Part shown: one piece after another, positions 11,509-23,585 of the stretch
Position numbering within the stretch: the first letter of the stretch is position 1
Layout of the letters: every line of letters starts with the position of its first letter
NCBI GenBank assembly: GCA_009760855.2
Contig: WPIO01000153.1
Location: 515,001-579,000, forward strand
Origin: Cristatella mucedo
Lineage: Eukaryota; Bryozoa; Phylactolaemata; Cristatellidae
Length of the DNA stretch: 64,000 nt
Direction of reading: 5' to 3'
The notes under the pieces: generated by a model
What the model saw: the letters and a program-made list of their open reading frames with translations, nothing else
Databases searched by the model: none
Told to the model about the DNA's origin: nothing
Translations under genes and position numbers: made by a program

Positions 11509-12160
11509 GTAGTAAGACCTTTCGGCGTCCTGGGAAACAGTGACAAATGGTTCCCTTCCATTTTTTAGAAATTGCTGCAAAATAGCCCCACCACAGAAGA
11601 AATGCAAAATGAGCATAATAGCTGTCACATCGATTTGAGAAAGTGTAATCAACTGTAGTACAGGTAAATTGTCGCTATCACTGCATTAACTTAGGTGAAC
11701 TATTTTAGCCTTGACCGAGGGAAACTGGTCTATTACAGTTTGAAAGTCAGTATGTTCCAGTGTTTCTTTCTCTATGCTTAACAAGGCCACATCACAGAGT
11801 CAATATTGCCCTATTAATGCTCTCAGATGAGAAGCGGTTACATTCAGCTTGTAAAAGGAAGGTTCAGACCTAACAACCAATACAGCTATGGTAAGAAGAA
11901 CTTGCAAGGCAACTCTCAAATTAGGAAACACGTCGTCTCCATAACTGATAATGAAATACATGAGTCCTATGCTTTTTTTTTAGCTATGTCTTTAGTGCCT
12001 TGTCATGCCGAATATGCTAACGTTAACAACACAGCACTTAGAGTGTTCTGTGCTCAGCGCTAGCGACAAAGCCGTATTAGTCGAAGCACAGCAATAGCCT
12101 GTACATTTTACGTCTGACATACACAGCATACGCTGACTTACAACTGACTTGCTAACAGGT
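11509..12160. other. Unannotated sequence
   Basis: No recognised gene. A 78-codon plus-strand frame at 11827-12063 has no identifiable domain and no clear splice context. Confidence 0.4.
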
Positions 12161-12164
12161 TTAA

Positions 12165-12350
12165 AGCAGCCTAAGCTCAGTGGTAGACTCATGCTGACAC
12201 TCTGCATGTCAACCTTAATCATATTATTCATGTCGTTTATCAAGCATGATACTACTCGATTGTGTTTCCTTTAAGGCAAATGTAAAGCGCCTAGAAAGAG
12301 GTTGTGTTCTCTGAGGTCGCTTTATCAAGTATATCATAATTATCATTATT
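12165..12350 (+). mobile_element. LINE family A 3' end
   Basis: Plus-strand 3' UTR with TTTATCAAGCATGATACTAC, the hairpin AAAGCGCCTAGAAAGAGG, and a short degraded ATTATTATT tail. Confidence 0.8.
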
Positions 12351-12844
12351 ACCGGAGCAACCAGCCTGGCAGTAGTATTTGATTGCATCATATAATAATG
12401 CAACCAACTAGGAATGATATTTGCATGATGGCATTGGGCCTTGCGATACAATATTACATCAGTGTAAGTTTATTTGGATGTTGTTCTAGTCCTGTTGGAC
12501 AAAATGTACTCCTTGAAGTGTAGAAAATAGATGAACTTAAATGAAAGATCCTCAAAACGAGAGTCAATATAACACATTTACGGTAATATTCGTATTTAGC
12601 ACATCTAGATACTACAGATCAGGACATTTTTAATTTTGTAAGATACCATATATCTGCAAAATTATGTTCATAAGCTTTTTGTCACCGATATCTCATAAGC
12701 ATTTCAACTCAGTGGCAAAGGCTGAGCTGTTAAGAGCTCGCAAGTCAAAATCGCGCGGCAATTCACTAACAGCACTCCATATACCGGATACGCTCCGGCG
12801 GTTTTGACTTGCTGCCACAGCAAGTCAAGCGTAGCCTGTTCGGT

Positions 12845-12913
12845 CTATTTTATATAAATAAATATATATATATTATATATATATATATTTATTTATATAT
12901 TATAATACATATA

Positions 12914-12955
<42 letters not shown>
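12845..12955. repeat. TA-rich microsatellite
   Basis: Alternating AT with AAATA interruptions. It marks the left edge of a short GC-rich stretch. Confidence 0.95.
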
Positions 12956-12956
<1 letters not shown>

Positions 12957-13144
12957 TAATAGTCTGCTGCGCCTGCGCTCAGTTACTGCACCCTGGATCG
13001 CCCCTCGACGCGGCGGCGTAGCAGACCGGGCTCGCCCTTGACGCGACGCAGCCCGCCAGGTGGCAGGCAGGACGGGGCGAGAGCAGACGTGGTGGGCAGT
13101 TGGACCGAGGACGGAGGAGGGAGGCGGGAGTGCGAGGACAGCGA

Positions 13145-13305
13145 GGCGAGTCACTGGCTGTCACTCGCAGTCACTCGCTGTCACACGCTGTCACACGCTG
13201 TAGCTCGCTGTCACACGCTGTCACTTGCTGTAGCTCGCTGTAGCTCGCTGTAGCTCGCTGTCACACGCTGTCACTCGCTGTCACACGCTGTCACTCACGC
13301 CGCAA
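13145..13305. repeat. Decamer minisatellite (TCAC-CGCTG type)
   Basis: About fifteen consecutive 10-base units of the form TCACNCGCTG or TAGCTCGCTG are arranged exactly in register. The CGCTG half is almost invariant and variation is confined to the first half (TCACACGCTG, TCACTCGCTG, TAGCTCGCTG). The surroundings (12960-13660) are unusually GC-rich for this window. Confidence 0.95.
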
Positions 13306-14187
13306 GGAGCGAGCGGCGCGAGTGGGCTTGCTGCTCTGCGAGCGAATTCGGCCGAATGCGCGGGGCGGTTGGAGGCTCAATCTACGACGGTGTTGCCATG
13401 TCGTAGATTGTGTGCCACCAGAGCGTCAAGCTGCATGGGCGTCAAGGTCCGCGTTCGTAAACATGCTTAATTAGCTCAGCCAGCAATTGTCCAGTCCATT
13501 GAAACGAGGACTTGCTTGAAATCGAGATTGGTATTCGCACCGGGAAAAAGGTTTTTCAGAAAGAGATGTGCGATCCAATTTTGGTACAGGCGCCCCTCGG
13601 CCTTGGCGCCCGGGCACACGTCTGTCCCGCCCACTTCCCGACCCCTCGGTACGAATATGCGTAGCTGCGCCTGTTGCGTCTCAAATGTGCGCGGAAAATG
13701 AAAACTACACAATGACCCCGAGAAAGGAGCTGACTCTTTATGTGGACGGTTGGTTATTAATTACGTGGTAATTGAGTTCATTGTTAATATCAATCACTAC
13801 GGAAAAAAATTACCCGTGTCTCTCCAAGGCTAACAAAACTCATGCAGTGCGGATTCCAGGTGTGGCCGCGTGCCTTTAAGCATAAACTTTAAAAAGATGT
13901 CATTATACCGGTCCGACCTGCCTCTACAGCGGTTTAACTGAGTTTCTTTCACTGTTTCCCCTAGGACATCCGCTAGAGCTTTAGTCTACAGTATCACCAC
14001 TCAGTTCTACCAGCATGTATGGGGCTTGGCCATTTTCTACACCGATGAGGCTTTATAAACTAGAAAAAATACAATGGCTATGAAGAGACAACATTTATTT
14101 GCATAGTATTATTACCAAGCTATTATACAAGTGCATGAGTATTGGGCAAATTGAAAGAATAATAAAATCTGTATTCTAAGCATTTAC
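13306..14187. other. Unannotated, expected downstream part of the LRP-like gene
   Basis: The propeller exon at 14363-14188 ends with a donor, so further exons of that gene should lie here or further left on the minus strand. I could not identify the expected EGF-like, transmembrane or NPxY-containing exon. A short hairpin (CAATCTACGAC with GTCGTAGATTG) lies at 13379-13410. Several overlapping frames at 13476-13771 have no known motif. Confidence 0.4.
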
Positions 14188-14363
14188 TTCAGACGAATTT
14201 GTATAAATTCGGAACTCTGGCTGCTTACCGAAAACAGACTGGCTTGTATTGAATACTCTGAGTCCCAATATGTTTTGCACCTTGAAAACAGTCTTGGTAA
14301 CGTTGCTGCTAATCTCCAGGCGCAGAAGTTCTCCAAGTCGATTAGATATGTAAATGTAATTAC
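14188..14363 (-). CDS. LRP-like protein, YWTD propeller exon 4 of 4 (last blade)
   Basis: Extracellular receptor exon encoding the closing blade of a YWTD beta-propeller. It starts after TTATAG with GT, which completes a glycine codon with the G left by the 22934-22678 exon. The joined junction reads GIDVLG-NYIYISNRLGELL, the usual 'IDVfgnyIYW' blade pattern with YIS in place of YWT. It then runs through LRLEISSNVTKT and ILGLRVFNTSQ, the typical propeller exit. It ends GAA|GTAAAT, a good donor in phase 0. An alternative acceptor 25 bases upstream would break the phase. What follows in the gene was not identified. Confidence 0.82.
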
Positions 14364-15442
14364 CTATAACAGATATTGTCAATAATTTCTGTCAGAATAT
14401 GCAAGCAATTCCTATTAAAGTAGGAGCAACCTTCGCCGGAGTAAATTTGGGCTTCTTTGATAATCGGAGTAAGTTGGCACATTTGGCCTTGCGATTCGTC
14501 GAGTTTAAGGTTTAAGTTAAGATTTGAGGTTAAGCGGTTGCTCGTGCACAGCCGTTCCGTGGCGACTACCTGAGCAGAGCTTCGAGTGCTGACGTGGCAG
14601 ACTGACGATGTTGGTGCAAGCCGCTGCGGAAATGTTGGCAGCCGTGGGTGTCAGTATGACGGCATGAGTCGCGTTACCTGCGACTATAACTATATTGGTT
14701 TTTAATGAACTTGTAGCTCTTTTGAGATGTTAGTGGTTTATGTTTGAAGAGTTTTTATTGCGTTGTCGTTTCTCCTACGGCCAGGTTTTGGCTTAGAGTT
14801 ATTTATGGGCCAGCAGAGATTATGTCACTGCCACTGGTTTATTAGTTATTGTGGAGTATGGCAGTGATATTAAAGTAAAGGGCGGCAGAGGCACGGTTAG
14901 TTACGTCGAGGACGCCATGTAGGGCAATCGCTTACTGGCCCGCTGCGGCGTCCATGTGAATTAAGGTTTTTTTGAGTCCGCGTCAGTGTTCTTCTGCGTG
15001 GTATCTAGTACCTTCCACTTGGAGAATTTCAAACTAAAAAGCTCACGAGATCGATGAATGCATTCCAGATACTTGGACGCTTACGGATGCTAGCAACTTT
15101 GAAATGTAGCACTCAAAAGTAGGAGCCCGCTTGGTCAAGCTAAAGGGATTCAGAATACCTTCCCGCCCTGCGCCACGTTAGAGAATTTTAAAGCAATAAC
15201 TAAAGTAGTTAAGCAAATGAAAGCATAATCATACTGACCTTAAGTGAATGCTTTTTAGGCTGGAGCCGGAGAATGAAGGGACCTAAAAGTAAGTGACGGA
15301 ACCTTGAAGTTGACCAACTGTGAGCACCTGACTGCACAATCCGGCAGCCCGCCAAGCAGCCAGTTACAAGAGTCGAGACCGGACGTCTCAAACGCACGGA
15401 TCAATTTGAATTCAGTACCCCTGTCTAAGCAGGCCCGAATTT
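14364..15442. other. Part of an 8.3-kb LRP-like intron, no recognised content
   Basis: Lies inside the intron between the propeller exons at 22678 and 14363. No gene or repeat was recognised before the LINE tail at 15443. Confidence 0.5.
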
Positions 15443-15575
15443 GGGCAATGTAATGTAATGTAATGCATCTCCGTCAGTAACTCCACAAAGTCATAAAGAC
15501 CATGTGGGTGTTACGCAGGAGAGTTTTGTATAGCGCACTCACAGCCTAAGCGGCTTTCGGTACGCAATGTTATGT
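15443..15575 (-). mobile_element. LINE family B 3' terminus
   Basis: Plus-strand reading is GTAATGTAATGTAATGCATC, then CTCCACAAAGTCATAAAGAC and CCTAAGCGGCTTTCGGTACG. This is the exact 3' end of family B including its (ATTAC)n tail. It joins directly to reverse-transcriptase coding sequence, so the C-terminal coding part has been deleted. Confidence 0.85.
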
Positions 15576-17000
15576 AAAGTTGGCTGAAAGTACGCAGACT
15601 TGACTACGGAGCTGATGTGGTCGTCTAATGACTGGTCACTTTGAAGCAGTAAACCTAGATTACGTGCAGGGTCAACAGGTCAAATGCAGGCAGAGCCATT
15701 CTGAGCATTCGGTTTTTCCAATTTATGAATCACGCGTGTTTTTCCCATAATTAGTAAGCTGGCTTTGTCGTTATTCAGCTTAAGGAAGTTGGCTGCCCTC
15801 CATGTGCGGATTTCATCACCACATGCAGCAAGGGAGGTGAGAAACTGACGACGCGCCGGCTCGCTGGGAGGGATAAAAACAAAGCTACAACCGAGTGCCA
15901 TCTGCGCTGTAGTGAAAGCCTTGATTGTGCTAGGCAATCACATCGGCAAGAGGGAGAGTATAAACCATGAAAACAACAGGACCAAGCACGAGGTACCCCC
16001 GAGGTAAGATTAAGAGATTTTTCGTATGATCTGTATCCATTCATATTCACATTCACACACTCTGGAGACTACCACTGAGATAGGACCTGAGCCACTGCAA
16101 AGCAGGGCCAGTAATGTGCAGGCGCGATGAGAGACACTCTAGAAGGACCTGACAATAGATGGTATCACACACTACCGAAAGATCATACAGAACAAGCAGA
16201 GAAATTTTACCCAAGTCTGGATTTCTGAAAAACTCGTTATACACCCTAAGCAATGCTGACTCTGTGGAGTAACGAGCTCCAAACCGAGACTTGAACTTAC
16301 TAGCAAGGTTTGAAGTTTCAATATATGAGTCTATCTGGTCTGCCACGACTCGTTCCAATACCTTGATAGGAATGTTAGAAGAGAGACTGGGCGGCAGTTG
16401 CTCAATGTCTCTTGGTCTAGTGTTGCTTGCTTGGGCAGTGGCCTGACTACAGCCTTTTTGAAAAGTGCTGGGAAAGCCCTGAGGCTAAGGACATATTGCT
16501 ATGTTATTTATGCATGGCAGCAGCAGATCTAAACATCGTATAAGTAGGACAGTGGGAATAGGCTCTAGAGGACTAGTTGACTTATTTGACTGGGATGTGA
16601 AATTCAGGATGAGGTCACTCGTGGCCTCCTAGAATTTAGGCATCAAGATAGCTCACGGAATTGATATACATGATTAGTGTAATTAAGATACTGGAGTCTA
16701 GAGGGGGTGCTGCAGTTATAAGAATGAACTTCCCCATCTTGTCCATCTAGCCGACTAAGAAGCTAGAGAAGCGATCGGCGTGATTCCCAAAATGATCACT
16801 TTTAAGAAGCTAGCCTGAGAGCGGTTAAGAAGATAGTTAATGGTTGACATTAGCATTTTATGATTTTTGCATCTGTCGTTCAAATATTTTTTTTCCATCA
16901 GCTAGATCTGGCCTTTGCCAGGATTGACTTGCACGATCTACAGTAGTCCTCGTATGATTGACGATGGACAGTAAACTCCATCTTCTATCGATTTTCTCAA
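15576..17000 (-). mobile_element. LINE reverse-transcriptase region, internally deleted copy
   Basis: Three minus-strand frames follow one another as a decayed non-LTR reverse transcriptase. The order is an upstream part (FPSTFQKGCSQATAQ near 16450), ERVVADQIDSYIETSN and STESALLRVYNEF at 16053-16358, and LLVLYDLSVVCDTIYCQ, which corresponds to the LLDLSaAFDTvdh catalytic region with both aspartates. Then come TSGVPRAWS (normally GVPQGSVLG) and EIRTWRAANFLKLNNDKASL. Frameshifts separate the pieces. It lies in the LRP-like intron in sense with that gene. Confidence 0.8.
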
Positions 17001-17887
17001 GCTTGAGCCTAGTAGACCGAGCTAGTTAGCTAGTCTAATGTCTGCTGTAGAGCATAGGCGGTGTGGGCGATGGCGAACATTAAGCGGTAGCAAACTACTT
17101 ATAATGCCGTAGCTACGTACCCGGGAGAATGAGCTGAAAGGGCTGGTAGCTATCGGCAGTGCTCACCAGTTCACTGTGCACTCCAAACAGAGCAGTTTGA
17201 TGGACGGTTTTGCTCAGAATACTAAAGAAAACTTGCTAGAAAAATCTGAGGCACTGGTGTATTTTGTGGCTCCTAGGTGCGACAGTGCTAACGTGGCTGC
17301 AAAAACTATTTGAGATGAAAAGAAAGACACAAGCTGCTCATGTACTCGTCACGCCTAGTACGTTTGAAAGAGTAGACTGAAATTAATGCTGCAATTTTAA
17401 AATAGCTACGACTTTGCCTGCCAGAATGAAGTTACTTCAAACGTGTAAATGTGAGATCCAAAATACTGATGTACTTCTTATGCGGAGCCTTTGGTCAATC
17501 CGTTATGATGGCATAAGACCGGAAGACCAGTTTTTTCGATGAGCCGATTGGACGCGGTATGCAGGAACGAAAGAAAATGCAGCAGACGAGCACGGGGTCA
17601 GCGATTGCACATTAGCACGATCGGAAGTGAGGGCTGCGGTCTCTCTATCAGCTCTGAGTCATTAGTAGCAGCATCCATCGACTACCTGCTGGCGATTGCT
17701 AAGAAGATTGTCTAACTACTAAAGTAGTAGCCACATTTGATTATTTCGTTAAAAAGGTGGACCAGATTTAATTTGATCGGGCATCTCTACCAGCGGATTC
17801 AGTATGTTATCGAATCACAGCACTCACTTGATCTATTAAGGCTATATAAAAAGCCTATCTATTAAGGCTATATAATAAGGTCATTTA
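17001..17887. other. Intronic sequence, nothing recognised
   Basis: May include the 5' remainder of the LINE at 15576-17000, but no motif is visible. Confidence 0.4.
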
Positions 17888-18667
17888 TAAATAATATTAA
17901 TAATAATAATAATGCACTTGATAAAGCGCCCTCAGAGAACTCAATCTCTTGCTAGGCAGTTTACATTTGCTGCAAAGGAAAATGCGATTGAATTATAAGT
18001 AATATCATGCTTGATAAACAACAGGAGCAACACGGTAAGTAGCAGCATGCACAGTGTCAGCACGCTTAAGGACATGAAGGACGAATCACAGAGACCCACT
18101 AAATGCTGTCCTAAATCGTGTGTTTTCAAGTTATCTTTTAATGTGGTTAAGTCAGGGGATGTTCTCACGCAAGTCGGGATTGAATTCCAGGCTTTGAGAG
18201 CATAGGAACTAAATGCACGGTCTCCGAAGGGTTTGAGGTTTGCACGAGGTATTGATAAACTGTTAAATTCCGAAAAGTGGGTGGTACGATGTTTGGCCTG
18301 GTGGGGGAGTAGATCTGAGAGATAGGCTGGAGCCAAATAATGAAGTGACCTAAAAGTGAGCGACAAAACCTTGATGTCGATCCGTTGCTTGACTGGTACC
18401 CAGTGCAGGTCGGCGAGAAGTGGTGTGACGTGGCAACTGCGAAGCTCATGGCAGACAAGCCTAGCAGCCGAGTTTTGCACGAGCTGTAATCGTCTGATTG
18501 CACGTTCCGGTAGGCCAGAAAGCAGTGAGTTACACAAGTCAAAACGGGATGTCATAAATGCATGGATCAACTGAGACGTGTTGTCCATATCTAAACACGT
18601 CCGAATTGTAGCACTGCTATGTAGCTGAAAGCTGGCAGACTTGATTGTTGAGCTGATGTGGTCGTCT
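17888..18667 (-). mobile_element. LINE family A 3' fragment with 215-codon open frame
   Basis: This is the longest open frame in the window. On the minus strand at 18588-17941 it encodes LIHAFMTSRFDLCNSLLSGL, LQLVQNSAARLVCHE, HVTPLLADLHWVPVKQRIDI, SLHYLAPAYLSDLLP and SFGDR-type blocks, ending at the 3' UTR. This is the thumb/C-terminal region of a CR1/L2-like ORF2. The copy is 5'-truncated at about 18667, in the middle of the block that normally reads TGGTCGTCTAACGAG, and so lacks the polymerase. An (ATT)n tail lies at 17889-17914. Confidence 0.88.
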
Positions 18668-20699
18668 GGCTTTCTATTTCAATAATTTTTGTGTAAGGGT
18701 TGGATATCACTTGATCAAAGTGGTTAATGTAAATTAATAACAACTCGCATCACCGCATGTTAAGAGCAAAGTATTGTCGTGAACCCTTTGGGCTTTGCAA
18801 TGCTTCCGTTTAGTTTTCGTGGGTAGAGATAGATATCGGTCAAATAGGAGACGCGAATGGTAGGATGGATACTTTGATGACATTCTCTTTCGTGAAAACA
18901 TAAATGGTTATTGTGCAGGCTTGATAGATATTATGGCCAAATTAAGATTAACTGGGTAAATTATGCCACAAATGCTACCATGAAGTTGGAAGGATAGATT
19001 CCTGCGAAGTTTGATTTTATCATGTTGATTTAGCCTAATAACACTACAGTTCATTGTCAATCTAAGTGACCCCATCAGAGACACTGCGAATACTTGCCTG
19101 TCTTACTTGAGAGCTTAATGTTTATTTACAGCTGTCGCGGAATATGGGTTCATATCTGCATTTTAGCTGATATGCTGAAGATTACAAACACTCAGACGAG
19201 TACCGTGCTGCATCCGAGACAGAATTAGCAATCTTGAATGTTGTCTACCTAATTCTCAAAGAATCTGAACGTTTATATATAGCCTTGTCTATAGCGACCA
19301 GCGACTGCTGCATACGAATCATTTGTGGCAGAGGCTAACTCATTACATTCCCGTTGAAGTTTGAATACAATAAAACCAAATAGCTATCACCGGAACTCCA
19401 AACTTTTGCTGTAATCGACCTGAACAACTATAAAGAGCTCGCCTGTAAAAGTTACCTTCAGCATTTATTCGGACGTTAAGGTGCCTGCTTAGTCACTGAA
19501 AAAAATGCCGAAGCAAAAAGTGGAGCCTGGTCGTCAATGAAGCTGAGACCAAAACCTCACGGGCTTTTTAATTTCCAATCTTCCGTAGATGACAGGAAAA
19601 TATAAACAAAAAATATGTTTATTTGCATCCTCTTTCAGGCTATATACGTACACAATCGATTTGGTATGTACACTCTGATACACCTTGTGCCCGACGAGCT
19701 CCTAATCGAAGGGAATAATTTACTGAACATACGCGACATACAATAATACCAGCGGCCAGGTTAAGCTCACTGAGTCACAATGGTAATAGTTTTTAGTTTC
19801 TCGGGAAAAATCAAAAGCATACTGCAGAGAATAATAGTTCTAGAAACATTAGTATTTAACGATGCTGATATCACTAAGCCTAACCTCACTTAGCACGATG
19901 CCATGAGTCACGAGAAGATCTTACAAGCTAAGCAGATTACTGGTATTAAGGAATGAATGAGTGAACTGCGCATATATCTATGCAAGGCACTTATACTTAT
20001 ATTTATTATTTATCTATTATACCAATATTATTGCAATTATAACAGAAGATCTGCTTATTTAGCTTGGTTCCGGATGAATTCTTTTGAACACTCTCTTAAC
20101 GGATGAACATTGACCTTCTCTCCCTTACTGAACATCCGAGCAGCATGCATTCGGTCAACATTGAGTACTCACATGCATACATACATCCTGACATACTGTC
20201 ACATTTAACATGCATTCGATCGACAGTTCACTGATTTAACAAATGGAACTTAGATGCGAGCCAATTTTGGTCGTGATCGCTAAGGAACTTGAAGCCAGAG
20301 TTTTGAAACATTCCTTAATAAAAAGAAAGTTTCGAAGAGGAAGAGCTCGAAGTTGGACTCGAGGATTAATCTCGAGGATCATACGAAGTCATCCATTCAG
20401 GCATGCTGCAGGAGTTAGCATCGGTTACATATGATTACCGCTGTACCAAAGTTTCGTATTCTACTATGATTGATAGTCATTAAGTAAAAAAAAAAGTAAA
20501 TTAATTAAGTAATTAAGTAAACTAAAATAATAAGATCTTTCTTAAGGCCATTGAAATGTGCTGCGAAGGTAGGATGTTAATTGTTTCGTGGTAAGTTAAT
20601 AGTGCCAGCACACATTAGCGACCTTAGTTGGATCGCACAGATTCAGCGAATGGTGGGAGTAATATAAGGGTTAAAGGATTATTTCAGTTTTGGTAAAGA
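18668..20699. other. Intronic sequence, nothing recognised
   Basis: AT-rich, with short frames on both strands. The 63-codon plus-strand frame at 20243-20434 (basic, RKFRRGRARSW) has no recognisable homology. Confidence 0.4.
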
Positions 20700-20900
20700 A
20701 TGGGCATGCTGACCCTGTGCTTGTCACCCATAACTATGTTATTCTTGCTGTTTATAGAGCATGCTCCCACTAACCATTCGAGGATGCTTCCTTTACAGCA
20801 TATGTAAAGTGCCTAGAAAGAGATTGAGTTCTCCAAGGGTGCAAGAATCAAATGTATTGTCACAATTATTGCTATTATCATTAATATTATTATTTCGTGA
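20700..20900 (+). mobile_element. LINE family A 3' end
   Basis: Contains GCATGCTGACCCTGTGC, then AAAGTGCCTAGAAAGAGATT and an ATTATTATT tail. It is a plus-strand copy, antisense to the LRP-like gene. Confidence 0.8.
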
Positions 20901-21146
20901 CGTCTTTTAGAAGTGATTTACGGGTTTTTTCAGCATGCGAACTAAAGGCGCCGTCTTCGTTGGATATCGAGTTACTTAGAAGCACAACTATACTATTCGA
21001 GACCTAAGAATAGACGATACACCGTCTCGCTTGATACGGAAGTGGTTGGGACAGGTTGCTGGAAAATAGAGAAAACGAGGATCTAAAGTGATTGATGCGA
21101 TTAATAAATGCGGGCTGTCTGAACCGAAGCACTGAAACTAGTACCA

Positions 21147-21330
21147 GTGGCGTGCCGTGATGGTAAACTAGGTAAGGCGGATGCTTTTCACGACCTCGGG
21201 GCTCGAGGTCGTGAGTTCGAATCCTGATAAGGGCGATTATCTATCACAACTGCAAGCGGTGGTGATAACCGTAAAGGCTCTTCTGTCGCTATATAAAAGA
21301 GGCTGCTAAATTAGCTAGCATTTCTTACCA
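21147..21330 (+). mobile_element. tRNA-derived SINE, family II
   Basis: The head CCGTGATGGTAAACTAGGTAAGGC and a clean B-box, GAGTTCGAATCCTG, are followed by a body with GCAAGCGGTGGTGATAACCG and CTATATAAAAGAGGCTGC. The same order occurs at 56908-57070, which defines a second SINE family. It is inserted in the LRP-like intron. A functional tRNA gene is unlikely because no cloverleaf closes. Confidence 0.75.
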
Positions 21331-22677
21331 TTACGAACATACATACGAACATACCTCTATAGGCCAGCGTCAGAGTTATTGGGGATAAGTTATAGCAAGC
21401 TTTCGTTCTTGCTGACACTATCAAGATAATCATTATTGATTGATTTACTATATTGGTTATTAATATTGATTTATTTTGTGATTGTTTTAAGCAGTATATA
21501 TCCTATTTAGCACATCAAACTAAGAAACCAATAATTATTGTTCCACTTCATAATTATTTCAGCCTGAGGCCTGCCAGCCACGTCGCGTCAGTGAAGCGTG
21601 AGTTCCCGCGGTCTTGGAGTAAATGCGAAAAACTTTAAATTGCATTGAATAAATGTTCTAAATAGGGTGGTGATTTTAACTGCAACGTAAGAGAAATGTT
21701 TACAAGAACATCTACCTAAAAACTTGCTACACCCTACTGCTGGCATGACTTCCTCGAACTCCTCGCTATAGGTGATTGCTATAGCTGTTCTCTCGAAAAA
21801 GATAGTGAAATGATGTTAAGTTTCGTTAATATGTTCCAAAATAGTGTCAAGACCGACTTTTGTTTAAGTTTCGTGCACAATATTTACCAAGGATTGCAAT
21901 GGAGGAAGGTTTTTTTACTTTTTCCGGAAGTGTACTAATAAAATCTTAAGCAATTGAGATGCACAAGGTCTAAATGTTAGATTCCAAAGTCAGAGGCGAT
22001 AATCAAGCCACAAAATTGTACGCTACAGTTTGTTATTAAGAGGCGATTCCTTAAAGTTTATGGCCATTGTTTCTCTGTGAAAAGATAGAATTATTTTTCC
22101 AATCAGCAATCACACGGGATTTTAATTACCATTAGAGCCGTGAACTAGCTGATTCTAGTCAAAATGTTTCACCTTCTAGTTTTCCCCTTTCACGGGGATT
22201 ATATCAATGCGAATGCCACGTCGCACAACCCTGCTTCGTGGAACAAATCAAACTAGGGAAATCGTATGCTGAACACTTGCCCGCAATTCATAGCTTTTTC
22301 CTATTGTGAAAACAGGAACATTATTATTAATCGCTCGTTCCAAACAGTCGCCATCAATGCTCCTCCTTAGTTTGTTGAAACTAAACTATGGAAAAGAATG
22401 TGAAAGTGATTCTCCCTCAAAACACATAAGACGCCAAAACATTAATTATCACTGAAATATGGCACCGTGTATGCCCATGCAACCATACGCAAAATTATCC
22501 CCAGTGTACGTCAGTAATTTTTTTGCTTTTAATTTCTCCAGTAGTACGCGACTTAACTGCGACAGTCTGCAGAAAATAGCCAAGAGACTTAGTCATCTTA
22601 TTTGCAGTATCTGCGTCTCGACGAGTCTTCTCAGTGTACGAGCGCTTAGCTGCAAGTGAGCTGTCGACACCTCTTAC
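21331..22677. other. Intronic sequence, nothing recognised
   Basis: No recognisable gene or repeat. Ends at the donor of the propeller exon at 22678. Confidence 0.4.
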
Positions 22678-22934
22678 CTAAGACATCAATGCCACGTATG
22701 TGCATGCCAGGAAAGCTCGTCCCTCCCCTAAACAGCTGTATCCTTCCGACACCATTAAAGCTGGATGCCTCGACAGTGTCTTGAAAAGCCCAGTAGAGTT
22801 TTCTTTTCTCAATGTCTGCAGCCATCGCTTCCGGGCAATGCATCATTTCATCCACCAGAACCTTGCGTTTGCTGCCGTCGCTGGAGGCTCTTTCAATGCC
22901 GGATGTTTTGCCGCATTCCGACCAAAAGATATAC
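22678..22934 (-). CDS. LRP-like protein, YWTD propeller exon 3 of 4
   Basis: Extracellular propeller exon of 257 bases. It begins after TTTGAAG with a G that completes a glycine codon, then reads YIFWSECGKTSGIERASSDG, a class-B repeat (YxFWSE, IeRas-DGS). This is followed by KRKVLVDEMMHCPEAMAADI, EKRKLYWAF (second repeat, YW retained) and FPGMHIRGIDVL. The exon ends TCTTAG|GTAAGAGG, a consensus donor. Upstream it joins the 23585-23390 exon to give LDPYTG-YIFW, exactly the family pattern. The frame differs from the longer overlapping frames on both strands, which are spurious. Confidence 0.87.
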
Positions 22935-23389
22935 CTTCAAATGTGATGAAGAACAAGCATATTTGTTTCAGCATATTCAAAGGCCCGAGAGCCATTTCTC
23001 GTCTCGCTGCAACTTTAAGACTCGCAATTTGAAAGACAAAACCGGTTCTCAAGAAGTCGCAGTCAATAGAAAAGAAAACCAACTGCCATATGTAATCAAA
23101 TAATATGCGTGGCAGTCAGCATCAGGTTAGCTTTAGAAAGTACGATAAACAACCTAATTAAGGGCGATTTAAATCATAGTGAGAGTTAGTTTGCACCAGT
23201 GATTCTGACTGATAACCATCTTATGTTTTGCGTCACGAATTAGTCTTGAGTATTTTCTCTCTTTACTGAAAGACATTAAAAATATGCGGTTGCATGTGGT
23301 TAGGTAGAGACGTAATAATAAACTCGGTTGGCTGTGTCTGAAATCCGCGTATCACCGTTCGCAGTGGGCAAGACTAATTTTTCAATTAC

Positions 23390-23585
23390 CCTGTATAAGG
23401 ATCCAAGGTTATAGCTTTTGGTATAGCGATTTCATTCTCGAGAACTTTTCTTTGCATCGTACCATCCAATTGAGCGGAATTAATGGCGAGAAATTTACTG
23501 TCAGTCCAGTAGATCTCACGTGAAAGCCAGTTGACGGCAATACCACTAGGCTGTGACACGTTAATGCTGAGAACTGTTTCCAAGG
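23390..23585 (-). CDS. LRP-like protein, YWTD propeller exon 2 of 4
   Basis: Exon of 196 bases, following a good acceptor (TTTTATTTCTAG) at 23587-23586. It encodes LETVLSINVSQPSGIAVNWL, SREIYWTDSKFLAINSAQLD and IPKAITLDPYTG. These are a textbook LDLR class-B blade: the 'qPsGIAVdW' strand, YWTD, and the conserved 'LDP..G' turn leading into the next blade. It ends ACAGG|GTAATT in phase 2, which fits the next exon. The first 20-60 residues of a propeller blade are supplied by the 27750-27535 exon. Confidence 0.9.

Noticed and set aside
21200..21245. Functional tRNA gene (B-box GTTCGAATCC)
   Set aside because: No acceptor stem or full cloverleaf can be drawn, and the same sequence recurs at 56950 within a SINE.
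22843..23103. Longer frames overlapping the propeller exon on both strands
   Set aside because: They are shadows. Only the shorter minus-strand frame with YFWSE and LYWAF motifs and correct splice phases makes sense.
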